From Oscillospiraceae bacterium (lineage in GTDB: Bacteria > Bacillota > Clostridia > Oscillospirales > Ruminococcaceae), in the NCBI GenBank assembly GCA_017462785.1, contig JAFTQJ010000079.1:36364-100363 (forward strand): a stretch of DNA of 64,000 nt, given 5' to 3'. The notes below the pieces were generated by a model. It made no database searches, was not told the origin of the DNA, and saw only the letters and a program-made list of their open reading frames with translations. Below, piece after piece: positions 46,049 to 54,548 of this stretch. Positions within the stretch are counted from its first letter, which is position 1, and each line of letters starts with the position of its first letter. Made by a program: the position numbers and the translations under genes.

Positions 46049-49000
46049 TCAGATCACCGGAAGAGAATCCAGCACCTTGATCACATATTTCAGAATGTTC
46101 AGTGCATCTGCGGAAGTGGGCTTTCCATCGCCGTCCGTATCTGCATTTGCAGAACCCTCTGCGGTCAGCACTTCACCTGTCATGAGGTTCTTGTTCAGGG
46201 TAAGCACATCGGAAATGTTCACCTTGCCATCCACATTGACATCACCGCAAAGCCCCTCGATTGTACCTGTTTCCCCGACAAGCTTGAGCAGACCCAGACC
46301 GGACATGTCCGTGTAGCCCATGCCGGTGAGGTCGTACCAGTTAGAAATGGAGGTACGCTTGCCCTCGCCGTCACCGTCATCGTTGATCTGTGCATCGAAG
46401 CCGACAACCTGATTTGCCTTGAAGCCGCCGAGTGTGGTCGGAAGGGCAAATTCCACCAGATAGCCGTCCGCTGTCTTTGCCGCCGCAGAAATGAATGCGT
46501 CCGTGGAAAGTCCGTCCGTGACGCTCTTTTCGCCGTCAAAATTCACTCTCGCCTGAATGTCATCGGATTCATAGGCGGTCGTCTTGCGGTTGTTCTCGTC
46601 AAGGAAAATTTCCACTGTGTCCTGCTCGTACACATTCGGACTTGCCTTGGAAAGAACGGGGTCTTTTACTTCTGCCAGTACATAGATATACTCCTTGTCC
46701 CAGAGCACCTTTGCTGTACCTGTCGCACCGCTTCCCATGGAATAGGTGTTAATGTCGAGGACGTTGGCATCCGCCCATACTGCGTCAATTTCGCCGTCAA
46801 TGGTGGGTGTGCCCTGTGTGGCTTCGGCGTAGGCAGGGATCTCTGCAAAAACGATCTTGCCGCTGTTGGAAATATCCATTGCTGCTGTCGGCAGACTATT
46901 CCATTTGTCATCGCCAAGGGAAATGTCAAAACGGATGCTGTCACCAACCTTTACTGTTTCATCGAGCTGTATCGCCATATCCTGAGTTCCGGCTTTCACA
47001 GAACCAATACCGGCACCCCCAGGTTGAACCGTCTGCATCGGCAAATCTTCACTGCTGGTAATCCGAACAATTAGCTTATTTGTGCTTTTGTTCCATGCAA
47101 GCTTGAAAGAGCCTACATCACCAATCTGATTTGCTGCCTGTGCCTCCATTGCAAATTCCAGACCTGCATCCGTGCCGTCATACGCATAGGCTCTTGCAGT
47201 GTTGATGGTCTGCACCTCTGCATCGGTATCGACTACCGCATAGAAGGCATCCTTTGCGGCATAGTTCTTATCGAAGAGCAGCGGATAACCGCCGATCCAG
47301 CTGGTGGAATCGGTAATGCCCCAGAGCACCACTGCGGAGAGGTTCACACCGTCATCCTTGACCTTCTTGAACATCTCGAATACCTGACGGTAACGCTCTG
47401 CAAGGGCAAGCATATCCTCGTCAGTATTGGACTTGATATTGATGTCCAGCTCCGTGATCTGGATCTCCAGACCCATGTCCGCATAGGTGCGGATGGCGTT
47501 TTCGTACTGTGCAATGGACGGATTGCTCATGCTGATATGGGACTGCATGCCCATACCGTCAATGAGCTTTGCATCCACCAGCTCCTGCAAGATGTCGGTG
47601 CAGATATAGTTCATCTTGTTCTCGGCATACTCATTGTAATCATTATAGAAGAGCTTGCAGCCCTTGGGGGCGTATTCCCTCGCCCATGTGAAAGCCTTCT
47701 TAATATAGGACTGGTCACCGTAGACCTTGACCCATGCGGAGCTGCCGGAGGATTCGTGGTTGGAGCCTGCCGGACGGATCGTGCCGGAATCGGATGCCGC
47801 TTCATTCACCACGTCCCATGCATACACATCCAGATCGGGGTACTGTGTCGCAATGGCATCCATCACATTCTTGATGTAGTTTTCCAGACGCTGGTCCATG
47901 ATCTCAGGTGTCACCCATGCACCGTTTGCATCGAAATTCTCCTTGAAGAACCAATCCGGTGTCTGGCTGTGCCATACGAGGACATGTCCACGCAGCGGCA
48001 GGTCATTGTCCACACAGAACTGGAGCATATCCGCTGCCTGCTTGAGGGAAACCTGCGGATTGGTCTGGTCGCCGCCGTTTGCGTTCATGTAGGCAAGCGT
48101 TGCCGCCTGATCAAGCACGGATTCCGGTTTCAGCTCATTGCCGATGGTGACACTATTATAGTGCTTCAGAATGAGATCCTGTGTCGCACCCTGCTGGAAC
48201 TCACTTCCGGCAACGGCACAGCCCATTTTGAAGTAATCCGCATAGACATCCTTCAGGGATGCAATGTCCTCCTGAATTGCCGGATCGGGCAGACGCTCTG
48301 CGGAAACCTCATCCACATAGAAGCCCATGAGGTCCTGTGCGGTCACACTAGCATCCGGCTTGTAGGCAGTCTGCACATAGACATAGATGTTGGACGCACC
48401 CTCGGGGATGGTGCATTCCGTGCCGACATACTTCCACTCGCCCTTGTTTGCGGTTTCGGTTGCGATCGTATAGTAATTTTCCTTGCCGTCAAGATCGTAC
48501 TGAAGATTGATGGAGAAGCCCTGTGTATCCGTCCAGTCCGCACCATCATACATGACATAACAGCCGAAGCTGTAGTAGCCGCCAGCCTCCAGACACAGGG
48601 TCTTGTTGCAGGTAGCACCGTTCCAAAGCTGCTCTCTTCCATCGCAATAGATCGAATAATCGCCGCTGTACGCCGCTTTGTCAGTGACCTCCAGTGTGGT
48701 GTTGGAGCCTCTCACCTGCCAGCTCATGGCTGTGCCGTCATCGAAGCTGTCAAGGAAGCCGTCCTCCTTGTCGGTCACTTCCACCTCTTCACCCATGATG
48801 ACAACATCGTCCAGATAGAAGTCGGAAAGCGTTGCTCCCTCAACATAGATGACAATGTTCGTTGCATCGGAAGGAACGGTATAGGTCGCCTTGATCTGCT
48901 TCCACTCCCCTGCTGCGGCATTCGCACCGCCCATGTAGGAATAGCGTTCCTCGCCGTTGGCATCGGTGTACATCAGCTGGAAATTGAACTGCTGATTCTG

Positions 49001-49330
49001 ACCGCCGACCTCGGTGTCCTCGTACATGACATAGCAGCTCAGGTCATAGGTCTTGCCGGCGTACATCGTGCCGATCATGGAGGCACCTGCACCGTTCCAT
49101 GTCTGCGTTCTTCCCGTGATATACAGGGATTTTTCGCCGGAATTCGCCGCTGCATCCGAGAGTGAGATCTCCGTGCTGCCGGAGGTTCTCGCCTTCCATG
49201 TGCCAAAGCTCTCCTCGAAGGTGTCATTCACCAGCTCCACCGGATCTGCGGCAAACGCAGTCAGCGGAACGGAAGAAAGCACCATTGCTGTGCAGAGGGT
49301 ACCTGCCAGCATTCTGTTCCATTTTTTCAT
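46049..49330 (-). CDS. Cellulosomal endo-1,4-beta-xylanase: CBM22-CBM22-GH10-CBM9-dockerin
   Basis: Secreted xylan-degrading enzyme, 1093 aa. Signal peptide ~1-28; two CBM22 xylan-binding modules (~34-180 and ~190-348, both opening D/F-E/D and a SLYITGR or SIYCDGR strand); GH10 barrel ~355-705 with acid/base Glu510 (WDVVNEA) and nucleophile Glu627 (ITELDI), 117 residues apart as expected; CBM9-like module ~715-1020; type I dockerin ~1030-1090 with two repeats (GDVNVDGKVNISDVLTLNK and ADTDGDGKPTSADALNILK). The dockerin places it on a scaffoldin. Monocistronic, own consensus promoter and strong terminator. A multi-CBM layout like this suits insoluble plant cell-wall xylan. Confidence 0.95.
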   Translation of the reverse strand: MKKWNRMLAGTLCTAMVLSSVPLTAFAADPVELVNDTFEESFGTWKARTSGSTEISLSDAAANSGEKSLYITGRTQTWNGAGASMIGTMYAGKTYDLSCYVMYEDTEVGGQNQQFNFQLMYTDANGEERYSYMGGANAAAGEWKQIKATYTVPSDATNIVIYVEGATLSDFYLDDVVIMGEEVEVTDKEDGFLDSFDDGTAMSWQVRGSNTTLEVTDKAAYSGDYSIYCDGREQLWNGATCNKTLCLEAGGYYSFGCYVMYDGADWTDTQGFSINLQYDLDGKENYYTIATETANKGEWKYVGTECTIPEGASNIYVYVQTAYKPDASVTAQDLMGFYVDEVSAERLPDPAIQEDIASLKDVYADYFKMGCAVAGSEFQQGATQDLILKHYNSVTIGNELKPESVLDQAATLAYMNANGGDQTNPQVSLKQAADMLQFCVDNDLPLRGHVLVWHSQTPDWFFKENFDANGAWVTPEIMDQRLENYIKNVMDAIATQYPDLDVYAWDVVNEAASDSGTIRPAGSNHESSGSSAWVKVYGDQSYIKKAFTWAREYAPKGCKLFYNDYNEYAENKMNYICTDILQELVDAKLIDGMGMQSHISMSNPSIAQYENAIRTYADMGLEIQITELDINIKSNTDEDMLALAERYRQVFEMFKKVKDDGVNLSAVVLWGITDSTSWIGGYPLLFDKNYAAKDAFYAVVDTDAEVQTINTARAYAYDGTDAGLEFAMEAQAANQIGDVGSFKLAWNKSTNKLIVRITSSEDLPMQTVQPGGAGIGSVKAGTQDMAIQLDETVKVGDSIRFDISLGDDKWNSLPTAAMDISNSGKIVFAEIPAYAEATQGTPTIDGEIDAVWADANVLDINTYSMGSGATGTAKVLWDKEYIYVLAEVKDPVLSKASPNVYEQDTVEIFLDENNRKTTAYESDDIQARVNFDGEKSVTDGLSTDAFISAAAKTADGYLVEFALPTTLGGFKANQVVGFDAQINDDGDGEGKRTSISNWYDLTGMGYTDMSGLGLLKLVGETGTIEGLCGDVNVDGKVNISDVLTLNKNLMTGEVLTAEGSANADTDGDGKPTSADALNILKYVIKVLDSLPVI

Positions 49331-49399
49331 TCTACCACCTCATATTCGGATTTGAAGCATGCAGCTGAAGTTCCCCCCCTCAGCCATACTTCTGTGTAT

Positions 49400-49428
49400 A
49401 TTATACATTCGTTTCTACTATTTGTCAA
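49400..49428 (-). promoter_or_regulatory. Promoter of the GH10 xylanase gene
   Basis: TTGACA (49428-49423), 17 nt, TATAAT (49405-49400). The leader contains a C-rich stretch near 49372-49380 but no clear operator. Confidence 0.88.
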
Positions 49429-49466
49429 TATTGTTCACATAAAGTTTTCCAGATTTTGCAAAAATG

Positions 49467-49495
49467 TTGACACATTGGCGGTGCTGTGCTATAAT
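49467..49495 (+). promoter_or_regulatory. Thioredoxin gene promoter
   Basis: TTGACA (49467-49472), 17 nt, TATAAT (49490-49495), with CTGTGC extended -10. Divergent from the xylanase promoter, about 40 bp away. Confidence 0.88.
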
Positions 49496-49531
49496 GAAGG
49501 CAATTGATTTTAACCAGAAGGAGTGTCCGAT

Positions 49532-49855
49532 ATGCTGTTTGATACGACCGCTGCCTACTTTGATGAGGTCCTTGCGGAGAGCTTCACAAAGACCGTGATC
49601 CTTGATTTTTACGCCCCGTGGTGTGCCCCCTGCCGTGCACTTGCACCGGAGCTGGATACACTCTCCGACCGCCTTGAAGCGTCCGTTTCTGCCTATTCCG
49701 TCAATATAGACAAAGAAACAGAGCTTGTCCAAAAATTCGGCATTAAAACCCTCCCAACCGTTTTAGTGCTGAAAAACGGCGAAGTAAGGACATGTTTTGA
49801 AAAGGACGTTTCCGCTGACCTGATCGGGCAGGCTGTGCTCATGGGGGACAAATAG
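49532..49855 (+). CDS. Thioredoxin
   Basis: 107 aa thioredoxin fold with redox site APWCAPCRALAPEL near residues 27-40 (WCAPC rather than WCGPC), and the cis-Pro stretch GIKTLPTVLVLKNGE. ATG 49532 is 8 nt after AAGGAG; the in-frame GTG at 49523 sits too close to it. No signal peptide, so cytosolic reductant. Single gene. Confidence 0.9.
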   Translation: MLFDTTAAYFDEVLAESFTKTVILDFYAPWCAPCRALAPELDTLSDRLEASVSAYSVNIDKETELVQKFGIKTLPTVLVLKNGEVRTCFEKDVSADLIGQAVLMGDK

Positions 49856-50000
49856 CCCTATTTTTCAACATTGTGAACTTAATGTGAATAGAAAATAGAT
49901 TTTTGATGAAAGAAAGAAGCAAAGTGGACAAACTTTCCTAGTCATTTTCACGAAATAATCGTTCATTTCACTGAAAAAATGAAACTTTGCTCAAAATTGC

Positions 50001-50029
50001 TTGCAATTTCAATTCGTTTGTGCTATCAT
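50001..50029 (+). promoter_or_regulatory. Promoter of the dockerin-SleB gene
   Basis: TTGCAA (50001-50006), 17 nt, TATCAT (50024-50029), with TTGTGC extended -10. The preceding 49856-50000 stretch is AT-rich with TTTCA/TGAAA inverted repeats, and no gene. Confidence 0.75.
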
Positions 50030-50072
50030 GTTAGCAACGCCAAAAGATTGCACAAGAAAGGAATTTAACCCC

Positions 50073-50852
50073 ATGTTCAAAAAATTATCTTCGATGGTTG
50101 TTAGCAGCTGCGTTATGATTGCAATGGCAATGTCCGGCATGGCAGCTCAAGCGTCCGATCTGATGATTGGTGATGTGGATGCAAATGGATTAATTGATGC
50201 ATCAGATGCAGCGGTGATTCTCACAGAATCTGCTGCCCTTGGCTCTGTCGGCGGCGGTGCACTTACCTCTGATCAGGTAACGTGTGCGGATGTCAATGCT
50301 GACAACACCATCAACGCAATTGACGCAACTCTGATCATGACTTATGCGTCATACTTAGGCTCCGGCGGCACACTGGATCTGGTTTCCTATCTGAACCAGC
50401 TGACACAGGCACCTCCGGAAACAGAGGAACCTCCGGCAGCATCTGCACCGGAATCCGATGGAATCACGGGAAATATCGTTTCCATGACAGCGGATGAAGC
50501 CAGAATGCTGGCTGCACTCGTGACACTGGAAGCAAAGGGCGAGAGCTATGAATGCCAGAAGGCAGTTGCAAGTCTGGTCATTAACCGTATGCTGACCTCC
50601 AACCTGACGGTTGAGGGTGTCATCTACCAGAAGAACCAGTTCTCCACAGCATGCAGAGTGGCATCGACCACACCGACCGATTCCTGCATGAATGCGGTCA
50701 ACGATGTACTCACGAACGGCACAACACTTCCGATCTATGTGACGTTCTTCCGTGCAAGCTATTATCACAGCTGGGGCGATCAGGTACCCTACTGCTGCAT
50801 GGACAATACATACTTCAGTTATAGTCAGGCGTTAAAAAATAAGTATGTATAA
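50073..50852 (+). CDS. Secreted protein: N-terminal dockerin plus SleB-type cell-wall hydrolase
   Basis: 259 aa. Signal peptide ~1-27 (MFKKLSSMVVSSCVMIAMAM and AAQAS cleavage region). A type I dockerin follows at ~31-105, with GDVDANGLIDASDAAVIL and ADVNADNTINAIDATLIM as its two Ca-binding repeats. A Pro/Glu linker leads to a SleB/CwlJ-like hydrolase_2 domain (~137-258): LAALVTLEAKGESYECQKAV with the catalytic Glu, ASLVINRML, VIYQKNQFS. Relatives are lytic enzymes of spore cortex or vegetative wall. The dockerin suggests it is tethered to the cellulosome or a wall-bound scaffoldin. Start ATG 50073 follows GAAAGGA. Confidence 0.88.
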   Translation: MFKKLSSMVVSSCVMIAMAMSGMAAQASDLMIGDVDANGLIDASDAAVILTESAALGSVGGGALTSDQVTCADVNADNTINAIDATLIMTYASYLGSGGTLDLVSYLNQLTQAPPETEEPPAASAPESDGITGNIVSMTADEARMLAALVTLEAKGESYECQKAVASLVINRMLTSNLTVEGVIYQKNQFSTACRVASTTPTDSCMNAVNDVLTNGTTLPIYVTFFRASYYHSWGDQVPYCCMDNTYFSYSQALKNKYV

Positions 50853-50870
50853 GTAAATTGAAATAGAATG

Positions 50871-50908
50871 CCGCACCCCCTCCGGATGGGAATCCGGAGG
50901 GGGTGCGG
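50871..50908. terminator. Strong bidirectional terminator hairpin
   Basis: 17 bp perfect GC-rich stem (CCGCACCCCCTCCGGAT and its complement, 50871-50887 and 50892-50908) with GGGA loop. Lies between the dockerin-SleB gene and the convergent membrane aminopropyltransferase gene. U-tracts are weak on both sides (GCGTTTCAC / CATTCTATTTC). Confidence 0.75.
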
Positions 50909-50961
50909 TGCGTTTCACTCCTAACAACAACAATGTGCCCCCCTATCGGATGGCACATTTT

Positions 50962-52461
50962 TTACTGCCAATTGCGGGCTGCATCATTATAATACTGAAT
51001 CAGAACAGGTCTTGTGAGCTGGTTCACAGAAACATCCGTGGCGATCTCATCCTTGCCGAATGCGAACATCGCTGCAAGATTCTCCTCGGAAAGATAACGG
51101 GTATCCGTGAGCAGTGCATGCTTCTGCTCCAGCGGGGATGTACCTGCCAGATTGAAGCCCCAGTCACCGAATGCCGGTACCTGCAAATGGTACGGCAGCA
51201 CTTCCATGCTCTCACTTTCCATTGTCAGGTTGATGCACCAGAATGCTTTTGCTGCATAATAGGGGCTTGTGGACTGCACATTCAGGATGCCGCCCTCCGA
51301 CAGATGCTGGCTGCACAGACGGTAGAACACATTCGTGTACAGCTTGCTCAGGGATTCATTGTTCGGGTCGGGCAGATCCACGATGATGACATCATACAGC
51401 TCCGTGCAGGATTCCAGATACTCATAGGCATCCGTGTTGATGATCGTCACACGCTCACTGCTGAGTGCATTTTCATTCAGTGCCGTGATCTGCGGATGCT
51501 CGCTGCAAAGGGTCGTCATCTGGCTGTCGAGATCCACCAGCGTGATGGTGGTGTCCGGATACTTCAGCAGTTCCCTTGCGGCAAGTCCGTCACCGCCGCC
51601 GAGGAGCAGGACCTTCTCCTGCCGTTCTGCATATGCCATCGGAACATGCACGAGAGCTTCGTGATAGCGGTATTCATCCGCTGAGGAAAACTGACAGTTG
51701 CCGTCAAGGTAGAGCCGCATGTCATCCTTGTGACGGGTGATGATGATCTTCTGGTACTCGGTCTGCTGCCGGAGGATCACGGTGTCACGGTACAGCCCGT
51801 TCTCGATCATGTTGCCGGCGTTCTCTGCAAAGAGCATGCCGCCGGCCATGCACAGGAGCAGGACCACGGACACGATGCGGTAGATATGCCCATAGCGGAG
51901 CCTTCTGCGGTAGCGGAAGATGATGAGAACTGCCGCCAGCAGATTGAGCGAACCGACCAGAAATGCTGTTGCAAAATAGCCGAGATGGGGCAGGAGCACC
52001 ATGGGGAATGCGATCGAGCCGATCAGACCGCCGATGTAGTCAAAGGAGAAGATGGAGGAGATCGTCACACGGAGATCCTTCCTGTCCTCCTCGATGATGC
52101 GTGTCAGAAGCGGGATCTCAAGTCCGGCAAAGGTGCCGATCACGATGATCTCCAGATACATCACAAGTGCATAGGACTGGAGGTAGAGGTTGGCAAGGAA
52201 GAGCGTGAGTGAGCTGAGTCCTCCGATGATGCCGATGCCGATCTCCACATTCGCAAACCAGTTGAACAGATCCTTGCGGATGAACTTGGAGAGGAAGGAA
52301 CCCAGACCAAGTGCACACATGTACAGTCCGATGGTGATGGAGTACTGGAGCGTGGAATTGCCTACAAGATACGAGCTGACAGCACTGATGATCAGCTCGT
52401 AGACCATGGAACAGCCTGAGATCATCAATGTTGTCAGCATCAGTAAACGATATTTTTTCAT
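50962..52461 (-). CDS. Membrane-anchored spermidine synthase-like aminopropyltransferase
   Basis: 499 aa. Residues ~1-215 hold seven probable membrane helices (MISGCSMVYELIISAV, GLYMCALGLGSFLSKF, MYLEIIVIGTFAGLEIPLL). The cytoplasmic C-terminal half is a spermidine-synthase Rossmann domain: MRLYLDGNCQFSSADEYRYH, VLLLGGGDGLAARELLKY (from residue 285), LVDLDSQMT, and IIVDLPDPNNESLSKLYTNVF with the catalytic Asp. Such fusions are known in many bacteria. Last gene of speD-DUF4178-DUF350-synthase, 4 nt after DUF350. Whether it makes spermidine or another aminopropylated product is not shown by the sequence. Confidence 0.88.
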   Translation of the reverse strand: MKKYRLLMLTTLMISGCSMVYELIISAVSSYLVGNSTLQYSITIGLYMCALGLGSFLSKFIRKDLFNWFANVEIGIGIIGGLSSLTLFLANLYLQSYALVMYLEIIVIGTFAGLEIPLLTRIIEEDRKDLRVTISSIFSFDYIGGLIGSIAFPMVLLPHLGYFATAFLVGSLNLLAAVLIIFRYRRRLRYGHIYRIVSVVLLLCMAGGMLFAENAGNMIENGLYRDTVILRQQTEYQKIIITRHKDDMRLYLDGNCQFSSADEYRYHEALVHVPMAYAERQEKVLLLGGGDGLAARELLKYPDTTITLVDLDSQMTTLCSEHPQITALNENALSSERVTIINTDAYEYLESCTELYDVIIVDLPDPNNESLSKLYTNVFYRLCSQHLSEGGILNVQSTSPYYAAKAFWCINLTMESESMEVLPYHLQVPAFGDWGFNLAGTSPLEQKHALLTDTRYLSEENLAAMFAFGKDEIATDVSVNQLTRPVLIQYYNDAARNWQ

Positions 52462-52465
52462 GGGG

Positions 52466-52903
52466 TTATGCGATCACGCCGCTGATGACGATTGCAAGAC
52501 CGATGAAGATGCCTGCAACCATGATGCCTGCTGCGGTGTTGCCGCATCCTACCTCGTCATTGAGGTTGTACTTCTTGTTGAAGAAGCGGATCACGAGGTA
52601 GCCGAGCATGAAGAACAGGATGCCGATGACAAAGTAGAGCACGCTGCCGAAAATGCCGCTTGCGAGGGATTCCTTGACAGCCTCGGTCAGAACGGTGGGG
52701 GAAGAGATCGCAGCCTTGAGCAGGACGCCGACACCGATGTTGGTGCCTGCGGAAACAAAGCCGACCGCTTTATTGCCCTTCTTGATCTCCTCGGGGAAGG
52801 AGCAGGGAATGATGAGGTCGATGAGGAAGTTGCCGAGCATCATCAGTGCAATACCGATGACGGAATAGATCGCTACTTCGAGAATGTCCATAAAAATATC
52901 CAT
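52466..52903 (-). CDS. DUF350 membrane protein
   Basis: 145 aa with four membrane helices and the repeated DUF350 layout (IGIALMMLGNFLIDLIIPC then GILFFMLGYLVIRFF; NKAVGFVSAGTNIGVGVLL then GNTAAGIMVAGIFIGLAIV). Function unknown; the family recurs beside DUF4178, SpeD and aminopropyltransferase genes, as here. 18 nt after DUF4178. Confidence 0.88.
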   Translation of the reverse strand: MDIFMDILEVAIYSVIGIALMMLGNFLIDLIIPCSFPEEIKKGNKAVGFVSAGTNIGVGVLLKAAISSPTVLTEAVKESLASGIFGSVLYFVIGILFFMLGYLVIRFFNKKYNLNDEVGCGNTAAGIMVAGIFIGLAIVISGVIA

Positions 52904-52921
52904 GATTAAGTCCTCCTGAAA

Positions 52922-54007
52922 TTATTTGCCGCCGCTCAGACCGCCGCCGGATGATTGTCTGGATGCAACGCTTGCCTGACGGACACTGTTTGAGTAGGTG
53001 CTGTAGGTGTTGGATGATGAATACTCCACATAATCTCCGTCATAGGAGCTGTAGGGAGAGGTGTATTTGCCGCTGTAGGTGCCGCTGTCGCTGGAATAGC
53101 CCGTGGAATAATAGAAGTCACGGTAATAGCGGTGGGAACGGCTGGTGCCGTGGTAGAGGTCATCGTCCGTGGTATAGGCATACTCACGGTCGGAGATCTG
53201 CACGAGCACATTATCCTCAAGTGAGAGGTAGATCACACAGTATTCCTTCTTTGTCAGAATGGCAATTGCACCATCCGTTTCCGCATCATCCTGCTGGACA
53301 TACTGCGTATCGCCGTCAATGGCACTGATGATGTCCCTTGCCGTGGAATCAATGGTATAGCCTGCGGGTGCCTGATAGACATCGGCGGACTTATCCGAAT
53401 TGCCGGTGATGGAGGTGACATAAGTATATTTTTCGCTCTTTTTGAGATACTTGGAAATGGTGGTGGTGAAATTGATGGAGCCTACGATCATACCGAACAC
53501 CGGAATCAGGAAAAACAGACCAACGATCACTGCGATCAGTGCATTGCCGGATGCCTTGCTGCTGGCGGCACGGTAGGTGGGATTGCTGCGGACATGCCAG
53601 AACTCATGCTCATCGAGGTAATAGCCCTTGGAATGCTCCGTACCGTCATCCCAGACCTCGTCGGAAATGATCAGCTCCTCGGTTTCGTCCTCGTACTCCG
53701 TGAATTCCGCACGGTCGCCACGTTCCACATCGACATCGCCCTCGCAGGAAACAACGATCTCCGTTCCGTGGTCGCTCCAGTGGTAGCCGGAACGGTCGGG
53801 CACACGGATCATCTCCCAGATGGAGTACTCCTTGTAGACATCATCGACACTGAGCCAGTGTTCGCTGTTGTCCTTCTCTGCCCTAAGACGGTACTCATCC
53901 CATTTACAGCTGTCGTCGCTGTTTTTATAGGTGATCCTGCCGATGACCTGATACAGCTCACCGTCGGCACATATGGTATCGCCCAATTGAAATTTCAAAT
54001 GACTCAC
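52922..54007 (-). CDS. DUF4178 membrane protein with Ser/Tyr-rich tail
   Basis: 361 aa. A beta-rich DUF4178 module at ~1-150 (FQLGDTICADGELYQVIGRI, WDEYRLRAEKDNSEHWLSVD, YLDEHEFWHVR), a membrane helix at ~160-185 (ALIAVIVGLFFLIPVFGMIV), a second globular part, and a C-terminal ~70-residue Ser/Tyr/Gly-rich tail ending SSGGGLSGGK. ATGA overlap with speD indicates coupled translation. Function unknown. Confidence 0.85.
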   Translation of the reverse strand: MSHLKFQLGDTICADGELYQVIGRITYKNSDDSCKWDEYRLRAEKDNSEHWLSVDDVYKEYSIWEMIRVPDRSGYHWSDHGTEIVVSCEGDVDVERGDRAEFTEYEDETEELIISDEVWDDGTEHSKGYYLDEHEFWHVRSNPTYRAASSKASGNALIAVIVGLFFLIPVFGMIVGSINFTTTISKYLKKSEKYTYVTSITGNSDKSADVYQAPAGYTIDSTARDIISAIDGDTQYVQQDDAETDGAIAILTKKEYCVIYLSLEDNVLVQISDREYAYTTDDDLYHGTSRSHRYYRDFYYSTGYSSDSGTYSGKYTSPYSSYDGDYVEYSSSNTYSTYSNSVRQASVASRQSSGGGLSGGK

Positions 54008-54345
54008 TCCCCTTTCAGGCTGCGTTCCACAGCTCTGATGACTTGTCTTTCGGAATGGAATGCCTTTTGCAGTGCATCCGCCACAGTTTCGGGCACATCA
54101 TCACTGCATGAAAAGACATCGACTGCTGCATAGCCGTATTCCGGCCATGTATGAATAGAAAAATGGGAGGCGGAAATGACGGCGATATAGGATATGCCGA
54201 TGGGGGTAAACTGATGCATGCATTCCTCTACGATCTCCGCACCGATGGAATGCACGGCTTCCCTTGCCGCATTCTTCACAAGCTCCATATCGTTGAGCAG
54301 TGCAGCATCGCAGTCATACAGATCCACGATCAATTGTAATGCCAC
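54004..54345 (-). CDS. speD: S-adenosylmethionine decarboxylase proenzyme-like protein (SpeD/SpeH type)
   Basis: 113 aa from GTG 54345, with GGAGGAAGGGA upstream. Sequence follows the short class 1b family: HQFTPIGISYIAVISASHFS then IHTWPEYGYAAVDVFSC. Ser60 (pyruvoyl precursor), His65 and Cys80 are in place, but the residue before Ser60, normally Glu at the self-cleavage site, is Ala59. Standard role: make decarboxylated SAM for the aminopropyltransferase three genes downstream. Some SpeD relatives have shifted to ornithine or arginine decarboxylation, so substrate is open. First gene of the cluster, behind a consensus promoter. Confidence 0.85.
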   Translation of the reverse strand: MALQLIVDLYDCDAALLNDMELVKNAAREAVHSIGAEIVEECMHQFTPIGISYIAVISASHFSIHTWPEYGYAAVDVFSCSDDVPETVADALQKAFHSERQVIRAVERSLKGE

Positions 54346-54384
54346 GTTAGTTCCCTTCCTCCATTCATGTATATTACATTTACT

Positions 54385-54413
54385 ATTATACAGTAGCACA
54401 CTAAAAATGTCAA
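54385..54413 (-). promoter_or_regulatory. Promoter of the speD cluster
   Basis: TTGACA (54413-54408), 17 nt, TATAAT (54390-54385). The short leader shows no riboswitch. Confidence 0.88.
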
Positions 54414-54433
54414 TTATTCTGTCTGTTTTTTTC

Positions 54434-54462
54434 TTTACAATTTGGTGACAATATGGTATAAT
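54434..54462 (+). promoter_or_regulatory. Promoter of the second DHH phosphoesterase
   Basis: TTTACA (54434-54439), 17 nt, TATAAT (54457-54462). Divergent from speD with 20 bp between the -35 boxes. Confidence 0.82.
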
Positions 54463-54548
54463 GGGTATGAAGCTGTATTTTTGAGGGATTTGCTGATGCT
54501 GTCCTTCATTAAAATATACAGCGGACAACATAGGAAAGAGAGAATTGC

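Noticed and set aside
47537-49165. 542-codon open frame antisense to the xylanase
   Set aside because: Shadow of the GH10 gene, no motif or ribosome-binding site.
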